A stretch of DNA of 5,514 nt, from contig DGFG01000133.1 in NCBI GenBank assembly GCA_002391555.1, positions 1 to 5,514 of the forward strand, read 5' to 3'. Of the stretch, positions 1 to 5,200 are shown in pieces. The notes beneath the pieces were generated by a model. The model was not told where the DNA came from. It saw only the letters and a program-made list of their open reading frames with translations, and did not search any database. Positions within the stretch are counted from its first letter, which is position 1; each line of letters begins with the position of its first letter. The position numbers were made by a program, and so were the translations under genes. The DNA comes from Firmicutes bacterium UBA3906 (GTDB lineage: Bacteria > Bacillota > Clostridia > Caldicoprobacterales > DTU083).

Positions 1-135
1 ATCAGATTATTGTATATACCTATAGATATAAAACCTGAGTCTGTAAACCTACCAGATGGGAATGCAAGAGATTTAATCAAGGAATGCTGGGATTATGACC
101 AGATATTAAAAAATACCAAGCCTTTATTTGAGTAG
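1..135 (+). CDS. 3' end of an unrecognised protein (partial)
   Basis: Frame 1 is open from the first base to a TAG at 133-135, giving the last 44 residues of a protein that begins upstream of the window. The tail is acidic and hydrophilic (YIPIDIKPESVNLPDGNARD near its start, ending KPLFE) with no membrane segment, cysteine cluster or repeat. It shows no motif that I recognise, so I assign no function. Its reality is supported by the terminator that begins at its last codons. Both arginines here are AGA, unlike the AGG-rich genes further right. The spacing and the terminator indicate it is not co-transcribed with the flavodoxin gene that follows. Confidence 0.6.
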   Translation: MRLLYIPIDIKPESVNLPDGNARDLIKECWDYDQILKNTKPLFE

Positions 136-162
136 AAATTGCAACGATTTCTACTCTTTTTT
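130..162 (+). terminator. Rho-independent terminator of the left-edge gene
   Basis: A perfect 10-bp stem pairs 130-139 (GAGTAGAAAT) with 147-156 (ATTTCTACTC) around a 7-base loop. Six T residues follow at 157-162. The stop codon TAG (133-135) of the upstream gene lies inside the left arm, so a terminating ribosome would cover the stem. Confidence 0.85.
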
Positions 163-232
163 ATTTGGAAAAATAGGTTTTCATAAATAAAAGGCCATAT
201 CTGCGGCAAGCTTATAAGTAATAAATTTGTTT

Positions 233-262
233 TTGTTTTAAAAATGAATTTTGAGGTATTAA
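233..262 (+). promoter_or_regulatory. Weak candidate promoter for the wrbA-type gene
   Basis: TTGTTT (233-238) and TATTAA (257-262) are separated by 18 bases, about 60 bases ahead of the flavodoxin start. Both boxes depart from consensus and the surrounding 163-322 spacer is so AT-rich that such matches arise by chance. A TATAAG at 213-218 is an alternative -10 without a convincing -35. A promoter must exist here because the gene follows a terminator, but its position is uncertain. Confidence 0.25.
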
Positions 263-285
263 TAAGATAACAAAAGGAATTACTT

Positions 286-309
286 ATGTTTTTAAAGATA
301 AAAAGGTAA
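286..309 (+). other. Possible 7-codon leader ORF upstream of wrbA
   Basis: An ATG at 286 opens a seven-residue peptide (MFLKIKR) that ends at TAA 307-309. It has a reasonable ribosome site, AAAAGGAA at 272-279, about 7 bases ahead of the ATG. The TAA overlaps the first bases of the ribosome site (AAAGGAG, 308-314) of the flavodoxin gene, an arrangement that could couple translation of the two. It may equally be chance in AT-rich DNA, and the peptide has no amino-acid bias that would suggest classical attenuation. Confidence 0.2.
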
Positions 310-322
310 AGGAGTTTTATAA

Positions 323-934
323 ATGAAAGATTTGAAATTGACACTAGTTTACTATAGTATGACAGGAATAAACTTTAAACTGGCCAAGTGGGCCAAGGAA
401 GCTGCCGAGCAGGCAGGAGCCGAGGTTAGACTAAGAAAGGTTCAGGAGTTAGCACCAGAGGCAGTTGTAAACTCAAGTCCAGCCTGGAAGGCCCAAAAGG
501 AAGCTGAAAAAGACATTCCTGTTGCAAGTTCAGATGACTTAGACTGGGCAGATGCAATAATCTTTAGCGCACCGACTAGGTTTGGTACAATGCCCTCCCA
601 ACTAAAGCAGTTTATCGATATTCAAGGCGGCCTATGGGGCCAGGGCAAGCTAGTCAACAAGGTTGTAAGTGCTATGACCTCAGCCCAAAACCCCCATGGT
701 GGTCAAGAAGGTACAGTAAAGGAAATCTATACTGTCATGATGCACTGGGGTGCAATTATTGCAGCACCTGGCTATACTAATGATATAGTCTACTCCATAG
801 GAGGCAACCCCTATGGTACATCCGTTACCCAGGGTCAAGATGGCAATATTGTTGAGGACGAGGAAAATGTCAAGGCAGCAGTCAAGCACCAGGTCAATAG
901 GACCCTAGAGGTAGCAAAGCTAGTAAAGGGCTAA
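323..934 (+). CDS. wrbA: WrbA-type NAD(P)H:quinone oxidoreductase (type IV, flavodoxin fold)
   Basis: This 203-residue protein matches WrbA in length and motif order. WrbA proteins bind FMN, form tetramers and reduce quinones by two electrons using NAD(P)H, which limits redox cycling in the cytoplasm. Visible landmarks are the first beta strand and FMN phosphate loop (VYYSMTG, residues 9-15), the WrbA signature PTRFG (84-88) followed by FIDIQGGLW (97-105), GGQE (126-129), HWG (141-143) and GGNPYG (160-165). There is no signal peptide. The start is fixed by AAAGGAG at 308-314, 8 bases ahead of the ATG. It appears to be a single-gene transcript: a terminator precedes it and the next gene is convergent. 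Its arginines use both AGA and AGG. Other flavodoxin-like reductases are possible, but PTRFG plus GGLW argue strongly for this family. Substrate and physiological role are inferred. Confidence 0.93.
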   Translation: MKDLKLTLVYYSMTGINFKLAKWAKEAAEQAGAEVRLRKVQELAPEAVVNSSPAWKAQKEAEKDIPVASSDDLDWADAIIFSAPTRFGTMPSQLKQFIDIQGGLWGQGKLVNKVVSAMTSAQNPHGGQEGTVKEIYTVMMHWGAIIAAPGYTNDIVYSIGGNPYGTSVTQGQDGNIVEDEENVKAAVKHQVNRTLEVAKLVKG

Positions 935-953
935 GAGCCTAGACAGAAATAAT

Positions 954-983
954 AAAAAGCCCTAATCTAAATAAGGATGGGCT
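954..983 (-). terminator. Second hairpin with a minus-strand T tract
   Basis: AGCCC (958-962) pairs with GGGCT (979-983), with a few further weak pairs (965-967 with 976-978) inside. On the minus strand the hairpin is followed by TTTTT (958 down to 954) and then TATT, as expected for an intrinsic terminator. On the plus strand it is followed by TAAAAAG, so it is not a good terminator for the flavodoxin gene. It could be a backup for the hydrolase transcript. Confidence 0.45.
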
Positions 984-1047
984 AAAAAGTAAGATATAGT
1001 AAAGTAGTCAATAAAACTTAGATATAAAATATAGTATAAAAATACTA

Positions 1048-1091
1048 AATAAAAAAATGGCTTCTAGGCATATTCTGCCACGAAGCCATTT
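1048..1091 (-). terminator. Rho-independent terminator overlapping the 3' end of the SGNH hydrolase gene
   Basis: A perfect 10-bp stem pairs 1082-1091 with 1055-1064 (AAATGGCTTC on the plus strand). The loop holds a further short stem, 1067-1070 with 1076-1079. On the minus strand the stem runs into seven T residues (1057 down to 1051), then ATTT. The 5' arm lies within the last codons of the hydrolase and the final G of its TAG stop is the first base of the 3' arm, so the whole hairpin sits on the gene end. Confidence 0.85.
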
Positions 1092-1747
1092 ATTACGTCT
1101 GAAATTAGCCTATGTCCCTCTTTGTTAGGGTGGATACCATCCTCACAAAAGAGGTCTTGGTATCGCCTTTTCTGCAAAAAGGCCTGCCTTATATCCACGA
1201 GGGGTACATCCTTTTTTGCTGAGAGCCTTAAGACAACTAGGTTGTACATCTCATGCCACCGGTAGATATGGTCTACATCTCCTAGCCATTTTAGTATGTT
1301 TTCAGCATTGAGGCCCTTAGAGATCCAGGCAAAATACTTTTTCGGGTCCAAGGGGGGTAGGGAAATAAGTAGGGGCCTACTGCCACTTTCCCTGATAGTG
1401 TCTATAACAGCGGAGTATTCTGCTTCGAACTTATCTATTGGGGTGTTGGGTATATAGTCAGCCTCAGGGTTTTGGGCGATTTTGGCCCATTCAAAGTCAC
1501 AGTCATTGCCACCAAACTCTAGGACAGTGACAGAGTAATTGGATAGGTCTTCTTGGTGTCTGCTAATAATTTGCCTACCCTTGGTAATAGTACAGCCAAA
1601 CTTGGCATAGTTATTAACCCTTATGCCAGTGTTTTTTACAAATAGGTTGGCAAAGGATTCTTTTAGGAGGGAGTACCTGCCCCTTATGGAGTCAAAGACT
1701 ACTCCCTTTACTATGGAATCGCCAAAGGCACAAACTGTATGCTTCAT
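1064..1747 (-). CDS. SGNH/GDSL-family hydrolase, cytoplasmic
   Basis: The 227-residue product carries all four conserved blocks of SGNH hydrolases, which cleave esters of lipids, sugars or other acylated compounds. Block I is FGDSIVKG with the nucleophile Ser11, block II contains Gly51 (KFGCTITKG), block III is GGND (79-82, oxyanion Asn81), and block V is DGIHPN (203-208) with catalytic Asp203 and His206. The length is typical of the single-domain family. There is no signal peptide or membrane segment, so it should act in the cytoplasm. The start has AAAAGGAG at 1764-1757, 9 bases ahead. It is transcribed alone from a consensus promoter (1791-1819) and ends in its own terminator. It diverges from the AmmeMemoRadiSam operon, with which it may share control. 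The substrate cannot be predicted. Confidence 0.92.
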   Translation of the reverse strand: MKHTVCAFGDSIVKGVVFDSIRGRYSLLKESFANLFVKNTGIRVNNYAKFGCTITKGRQIISRHQEDLSNYSVTVLEFGGNDCDFEWAKIAQNPEADYIPNTPIDKFEAEYSAVIDTIRESGSRPLLISLPPLDPKKYFAWISKGLNAENILKWLGDVDHIYRWHEMYNLVVLRLSAKKDVPLVDIRQAFLQKRRYQDLFCEDGIHPNKEGHRLISDVINGFVAEYA

Positions 1748-1790
1748 AGGATAAATCTCCTTTTAATTAACCTGTAATCTAATTATCATT

Positions 1791-1819
1791 ATTATATTAC
1801 CTAGTATTGCTTATGTCAA
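1791..1819 (-). promoter_or_regulatory. Consensus sigma-A-type promoter for the SGNH hydrolase
   Basis: On the minus strand, TTGACA (1819-1814) and TATAAT (1796-1791) are separated by exactly 17 bases, a perfect match to the housekeeping consensus. Transcription would start near 1784, giving a leader of roughly 37 bases that contains the ribosome site at 1764-1757. Confidence 0.85.
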
Positions 1820-1834
1820 TACCAATTTGTTATT
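1818..1834. promoter_or_regulatory. Imperfect palindrome between divergent promoters (candidate operator)
   Basis: AATACCAATTTGTTATT is symmetric about 1826, with 7 of 8 position pairs complementary; only 1822/1830 fails. It fills the gap between the -35 boxes of the divergent promoters (1814-1819 minus, 1836-1841 plus) and overlaps the former. A regulator bound here could control both transcripts. The site is AT-rich, so chance symmetry is possible, and no binding protein is identified. Confidence 0.35.
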
Positions 1835-1835
1835 A

Positions 1836-1864
1836 TTTACAACTTATTTTTAATATGATATTAT
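1836..1864 (+). promoter_or_regulatory. Promoter of the DUF1836-AmmeMemoRadiSam operon
   Basis: TTTACA (1836-1841) and TATTAT (1859-1864) lie 17 bases apart, and TGA (1856-1858) directly before the -10 supplies an extended -10 element. Transcription would begin near 1871, leaving a leader of about 87 bases. A GCCCA (1872-1876) and a TGGGC (1901-1905) could form a small stem at the very 5' end, but no known riboswitch fold is recognisable. Confidence 0.6.
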
Positions 1865-1957
1865 ATATATTGCCCATAATACAAGTCGTAAACAAATAAT
1901 TGGGCTAAAATGTGAATTTATTACCTTTATTGGCATGCGAAAGGGAGGGCTTAACTT

Positions 1958-2587
1958 ATGGAAAGGGTAGTAGAGTTAAAGGAAAGGCTTAATAGGGAAA
2001 GGCCAGTGGCCTGGGACGATTTGCCGGATATAAGCCTATACAAGGATCAGGTGGTATCCTATATGCAAAGGCAGCTGATTAGCTTTGAGGAGGAGGCCCA
2101 GCTAACCTCTGCTATGATAAACAATTATATAAAGGACAAGCTATTACCAAGGGCCGACGGGAAAAAGTATAACAGGGACCACCTAGCTGCCCTTACTGAA
2201 ATAAGGGCCCTAAAGCAGATCCTATCAGTAAAGGATATTGGGACCCTACTTGAAAGGGACTACTCTGGCAAATCACAAAAGGAATTTTATGAAGAGTTTA
2301 GATCTATCCTAGATGAGGCCCTAGATAAAACCTCCCAGCTGATAGAGGCAGACCATGATATAAAGGGCTTAAAAGATTTAGCCCTTAGGCTAGCCATATC
2401 AAGCTATTGCCAAAAGTTAGCCTGCATAAGACTAATAGATATTATAAGAGAAACTAGTGAGGAACAGGCCCGGGAAAGAGCAGAAAAAGAAAGGGCCAAG
2501 AAAAAGGCTGAAGAAGAAAAGGCAAAAAAGAAGCTTGAAGAAGAAAAAAGCAAGAAAAAAGCTGATGAGGACAAGGCAAAGAAATAA
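1958..2587 (+). CDS. DUF1836 protein with a repetitive charged C-terminal tail
   Basis: Residues about 19-165 resemble DUF1836, a Bacillota family of unknown function thought to have a MerR-like helix-turn-helix. The recognisable stretches are WDDLPDISLYKDQVVSY (19-35), SAMINNYIKDKLLPRADGKK (51-70) followed by YNRDH (71-75), and LKQILSVKDI (85-94). The pattern of a short helix, 'INNYIKDKLLP' and 'KKYNRDHLA' is what winged-helix MerR-type proteins use to contact DNA, so a regulatory role is likely but inferred. From residue 166 the chain becomes almost purely Glu, Lys, Arg and Ala, with a 9-residue repeat from 181 to the end that should form a long charged helix. The start has AAGGGAGG at 1941-1948, 9 bases ahead. 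It is the first gene of the operon, 19 bp before the MEMO-AMMECR1 gene. Arginine is AGG in 11 of 16 cases. Confidence 0.85.
   Translation: MERVVELKERLNRERPVAWDDLPDISLYKDQVVSYMQRQLISFEEEAQLTSAMINNYIKDKLLPRADGKKYNRDHLAALTEIRALKQILSVKDIGTLLERDYSGKSQKEFYEEFRSILDEALDKTSQLIEADHDIKGLKDLALRLAISSYCQKLACIRLIDIIRETSEEQARERAEKERAKKKAEEEKAKKKLEEEKSKKKADEDKAKK
2498..2584 (+). repeat. 27-bp imperfect tandem repeat encoding a Lys/Glu-rich tail
   Basis: Three full units and a partial fourth encode KKK-A-EEE-K-A, KKK-L-EEE-K-S, KKK-A-DED-K-A and final KK (residues 181-209). KKK recurs every 9 residues at 181, 190 and 199. Codons differ between units (AAG/AAA and GAA/GAG exchanges), so the protein pattern is kept better than the DNA, which suggests age or selection and not a fresh duplication. 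Confidence 0.8.
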
Positions 2588-2606
2588 GCTAAAGAAGGTG
2601 AAGTAA

Positions 2607-4010
2607 ATGGCAATAGAAGGCTATTATCTAATGCCCCACCCCCCTATAGTAATCCCGGAGATTGGCAGGGGACAGGAGAAAAGGATTAGTGAAACAAGTG
2701 CCAGTATGGATAGGATTGGCCAAGAGATAGCAAAGCTTAAGCCAGATACCATAATACTAATTACACCCCATGGACCTATGTTTAGGGATGCTGTAGGTTT
2801 TTCCTATGCTGACATGATAAAAGGTAACCTAAATAGGTTCGGGGCAGATGTTTCCATGACTCTTGAAATTGATAAGCTATTAACAGAGAAGATATGTGAG
2901 CTTGCAGGGGAAGAGGAGATTCCCACAATAGCCCTGACGCCCTCCAATCTAGAGAAATATGGTATAGATTTTGAGCTAGACCATGGGAGTCTGGTACCTC
3001 TTTACTTTATAAGCAAGTACTATAGTGACTATAAGATCCTTCATATAACCTATGCACCCATACCGGATATACAGCTCTACAGGCTAGGTAGCCTAATAAA
3101 TAAGGTGGTTTTAGAGCAGGGGACAAGGGCTGTAATAGTAGCCTCTGGTGACCTATCCCATAAACTGACCAAGGATGGGCCCTACGGTTTTGACCCTGCT
3201 GGTAAAAAGCATGACGAACGGCTACTAGGCCTACTAGAAGCAGGGGATGTTAGGTCCATATTTGATATGGACAAGGCCTTGATAGAAAATGCTGCCGAGT
3301 GCGGCAGGCGGTCAATACTGCTTATGCTAGGAGCCTTGGATGGGTCTAGCTTTAAGGGAGACCTTTATTCCTATGAGGGTCCCTTTGGTGTTGGTTATGG
3401 AGTGGCTAGGCTAGTAAAGGGTTATGGGACAGAGTCCCTTGTAGCAGACCTAGAGGCCCAAGCCCTAGCTAAAATGACAAAAAAGGCCCAGGAGCAAAAT
3501 CCCTATGTCAGGCTGGCCAGGCAGAGCCTAACGACCTATCTACATACAGGAGCCCTCATGAAAGACCTACCTGACTATGTGACAGATGAGATGAAGGAGA
3601 AAAGGCGGGGAGTCTTTGTGAGCCTAAAGGTTAATGGGGACCTGCGGGGCTGTATAGGGACCATTTTTCCAACTACAGAGAGCCTGGCCCACGAGATAAT
3701 AAGAAATGCAGTGGAGGCAGGGGTTAGAGACCCAAGGTTTTATGCAGTCAAGGACCATGAGCTGGCTAAAATTAGCTTTTCAGTAGATGTGCTAACAGAG
3801 CCTGAGCCTGCTAAAAAGGAGGACCTAGACCCAAAAACCTACGGGATTATTGTCAAGGCCGACGGAAGGAGAGGGCTACTCTTACCTGACCTTGAGGGTG
3901 TTGACACAATAGAGGATCAGATTGCAATAGCCCTTCAAAAGGCAGGGATAAGAGCTGACCAGGATTACAAGCTTAGTCGCTTTAAGGTTATAAGATATAT
4001 AGAGGAATAA
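2607..4010 (+). CDS. amrA: Fused MEMO-AMMECR1 protein (AmmeMemoRadiSam system proteins B and A)
   Basis: The 467 residues join two families usually encoded separately. Residues about 1-272 form the MEMO domain (component B, amrB), which shares its fold with LigB-type extradiol dioxygenases. Candidate metal or active-site positions are His11 (MPHPP), His55 (TPHGP), Asp125-His126 (LDHGSLVPLYF), His185 (SGDLSH) and Cys233 (ECGRR), the last matching the conserved MEMO cysteine. Residues about 298-467 form the AMMECR1 domain (component A), with the hallmark LRGCIG (346-351) after RRGVFVSL, plus RDPRF (374-378) and LLLPDLEGV (424-432). A linker of about 25 residues rich in Ala, Gln and Lys joins them. 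No secretion signal is seen. AAGGTG at 2595-2600 sits 6 bases before the ATG. The gene lies between the DUF1836 gene and the radical SAM partner, which supports a joint modification pathway. The actual reaction is unknown to me. Confidence 0.93.
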   Translation: MAIEGYYLMPHPPIVIPEIGRGQEKRISETSASMDRIGQEIAKLKPDTIILITPHGPMFRDAVGFSYADMIKGNLNRFGADVSMTLEIDKLLTEKICELAGEEEIPTIALTPSNLEKYGIDFELDHGSLVPLYFISKYYSDYKILHITYAPIPDIQLYRLGSLINKVVLEQGTRAVIVASGDLSHKLTKDGPYGFDPAGKKHDERLLGLLEAGDVRSIFDMDKALIENAAECGRRSILLMLGALDGSSFKGDLYSYEGPFGVGYGVARLVKGYGTESLVADLEAQALAKMTKKAQEQNPYVRLARQSLTTYLHTGALMKDLPDYVTDEMKEKRRGVFVSLKVNGDLRGCIGTIFPTTESLAHEIIRNAVEAGVRDPRFYAVKDHELAKISFSVDVLTEPEPAKKEDLDPKTYGIIVKADGRRGLLLPDLEGVDTIEDQIAIALQKAGIRADQDYKLSRFKVIRYIEE

Positions 4011-4020
4011 AGGAACTTGA

Positions 4021-4032
4021 TAATTGCAATTA
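4021..4032. repeat. 12-bp perfect palindrome in the intergenic gap
   Basis: TAATTGCAATTA is fully self-complementary and lies just ahead of the radical SAM gene's ribosome site. It has no loop, so it is not a useful RNA hairpin. It could bind a dimeric protein, but inside an operon and this AT-rich it is more likely coincidental. Confidence 0.25.
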
Positions 4033-4042
4033 GGGTGGTGAG

Positions 4043-4906
4043 ATGATGAAAAGGGAGGCAACCTTTTATGAGACCTTGCCTGATAGTAATAGGGTAAAAT
4101 GCCAGCTATGTCCCCACTACTGCCTTATCAAGGATGGCCAGTTTGGCAGCTGCAGGGTCAGGCAAAATGAAGGTGCTAGGCTTTATACTATAAACTATGG
4201 TGAAATTGCTTCACTAGCCCTAGATCCAATTGAGAAAAAGCCACTAAAGTTTTATAGGCCAGGAACTCATATCCTGTCTGTAGGGACCTTTGGCTGTAAC
4301 TTAACCTGTGACTTTTGCCAAAATCACACCATATCCCAGGCCCATGTGCCTACAAGGTTTATGTCAGCTAAAGACCTAGCCCAGTTAGCATGCCAGGGGG
4401 AGGACAATATAGGTATTGCCTTTACCTACAATGAGCCCACTATTTGGTTTGAATATATCTATGATTGTGCTAGCCTGATAAAGGAAATGGATAGGGACCG
4501 GTCTGTTGTCTTAATTACAAATGGCTATATAAATGAGGGCCCCTTGCTCAAGCTATTGCCCCTAGTGGATGCCATGAATATTGACCTAAAGGCTTTTAAC
4601 AATGACTACTATAAAAGGCTTTGTGGTGGTAGCCTAGAGCCAGTCAAAAAAACCATAGAGCTAGCAGCAAAGGCTTGTCATATAGAGATAACAACACTAC
4701 TAGTTAGCGGTGAAAATGACAGGCTAGAGGAGGTAGAGAAAATAGCTAGCTTTATTGGAGCTATTGATCCTGATATTCCACTTCATTTAACTAGGTACTT
4801 TCCTAACTACAAATTAAAAAACCCCCCGACAGACACAGCTTTTATAGTAAAAGCAAGAGACCTAGCAGGTAAATACCTAAACCATGTACTGATGGGGAAT
4901 ATATAG
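4043..4906 (+). CDS. amrS: AmmeMemoRadiSam system radical SAM enzyme
   Basis: This 287-residue radical SAM protein has the cluster motif C-x3-C-x2-C at Cys85, Cys89 and Cys92 (GCNLTCDFC), which binds the [4Fe-4S] cluster that cleaves S-adenosylmethionine. An N-terminal quartet, Cys20, Cys23, Cys27 and Cys37, could bind a metal or second cluster. Family landmarks are FTYNEPT (127-133), LITNGY (157-162), MNIDLKAF (178-185), CGGSLEPV (194-201), ITTLLVSGEND (216-226) and PLHLTRYFPNYKL (246-258). This combination is closest to the pyruvate-formate-lyase-activase-like group that accompanies MEMO and AMMECR1. Two ATGs are adjacent: AGGGTGG (4032-4038) is 4 bases from the ATG at 4043 and 7 from the one at 4046, so the second start is at least as likely. 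It is the last gene of the operon. The chain stops at LMGNI without the Cys-containing tail I expect in longer homologues. Arginine is AGG in 11 of 13 cases. Confidence 0.93.
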   Translation: MMKREATFYETLPDSNRVKCQLCPHYCLIKDGQFGSCRVRQNEGARLYTINYGEIASLALDPIEKKPLKFYRPGTHILSVGTFGCNLTCDFCQNHTISQAHVPTRFMSAKDLAQLACQGEDNIGIAFTYNEPTIWFEYIYDCASLIKEMDRDRSVVLITNGYINEGPLLKLLPLVDAMNIDLKAFNNDYYKRLCGGSLEPVKKTIELAAKACHIEITTLLVSGENDRLEEVEKIASFIGAIDPDIPLHLTRYFPNYKLKNPPTDTAFIVKARDLAGKYLNHVLMGNI

Positions 4907-4935
4907 ATGATTCTAAAACTTTAGTCTCATTTTTT
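4905..4935 (+). terminator. Probable operon terminator after the radical SAM gene
   Basis: ATGA (4907-4910) pairs with TCAT (4927-4930) and CTAA (4913-4916) with TTAG (4921-4924), with a 2x2 internal mismatch and a 4-base loop. Outer weak pairs reach into the stop codon at 4904-4906. A run of six T residues covers 4930-4935. The stem is AT-rich and interrupted, so efficiency may be modest. Confidence 0.5.
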
Positions 4936-5114
4936 ATATTCACAGATAGCAAGGCCAAATATTTGCGCCTTGCTTTCTCCATGCAATTTAATTATATCTT
5001 TATAATCTTTATACAACTCTATTTCAAAACAAACATATATACATCCTTTGGATATTCATCCCTTGATGTTTTTAAAAAAGTTAAACCAAAACCGTTTTCC
5101 ATTACTACCACCAT
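4927..5114 (-). pseudogene. Possible frameshifted remnant of a small unrecognised gene
   Basis: Two overlapping minus-strand frames together look like one short protein. The upstream frame runs from ATG at 5114 (or the second ATG at 5102, with GGTGG about 5 bases ahead) to a TAG at 5021-5019, reading MENGFGLTFLKTSRDEYPK before diverging. The other frame is open from 5055 to TGA 4929-4927 and contains VCFEIELYKDYKDIIKLHGE and ends LAICEYKK. Joining them near 5020-5055 gives about 58 residues of protein-like composition. No homologue is recognised. It could be a decayed gene or two chance frames in AT-rich DNA. The promoter of the next gene begins at 5115, directly at its 5' end, leaving no room for an intact upstream control region. 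Confidence 0.3.
4948..4976 (+). terminator. Strong hairpin downstream of the operon, weak T tract
   Basis: AGCAAGGC (4948-4955) pairs perfectly with GCCTTGCT (4967-4974), and CAA/TTG (4956-4958 with 4963-4965) extends the stem after a single bulged base at 4966. Only three T residues (4974-4976) follow before CTCC, so it is an imperfect intrinsic terminator. It could back up the preceding terminator or protect the 3' end of the transcript. It also lies within a possible minus-strand gene remnant. Confidence 0.4.
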
Positions 5115-5143
5115 TTGACAAGCCAATGGATATTAGTTACAAT
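5115..5143 (+). promoter_or_regulatory. Promoter of the secreted beta-solenoid protein gene
   Basis: TTGACA (5115-5120) and TACAAT (5138-5143) are separated by exactly 17 bases, one mismatch from the housekeeping consensus. Transcription would begin near 5150, about 50 to 65 bases ahead of the candidate start codons. Confidence 0.75.
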
Positions 5144-5200
5144 ATAAACAAATAACATTAAATAGCGACTTGTAGAGGTGAGACATAAAAGAAAAATTAA

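Noticed and set aside
93..344. 83-codon minus-strand open frame
   Set aside because: It lies over an AT-rich spacer, a plus-strand terminator and the ends of two plus-strand genes. Its translation is Phe/Asn/Ile-rich as expected from A/T runs, and it has no convincing ribosome site.
680..889. 69-codon minus-strand open frame inside the flavodoxin gene
   Set aside because: It is the antisense of a well-supported WrbA-family coding region, with no family resemblance of its own.
1032..1047. Inverted repeat TAGTAT-AAAA-ATACTA in the convergent spacer
   Set aside because: The stem has six pairs, five of them A-T or T-A with a single G-C, in a stretch of AT-rich filler, without a T tract. It is too weak to call a terminator or binding site.
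1871..1957. Possible riboswitch in the 87-base leader of the operon
   Set aside because: Only one short GC stem (1872-1876 with 1901-1905) is visible. No conserved core of any riboswitch class I know, and no terminator-antiterminator pair, could be found.
2404..2613. 69-codon minus-strand frame rich in Phe and Ser
   Set aside because: It is the complement of the Lys/Glu repeat of the DUF1836 gene; its apparent hydrophobic character is a by-product of the GAA/AAG codons.
4899..5118. Continuous plus-strand frame overlapping and following the end of the radical SAM gene
   Set aside because: Considered as a frameshifted C-terminal tail of the enzyme. It has no cysteine pair or Gly-Glu-Asn-Thr-Tyr-like motif, no start codon with a ribosome site, and looks like noise from AT-rich DNA.
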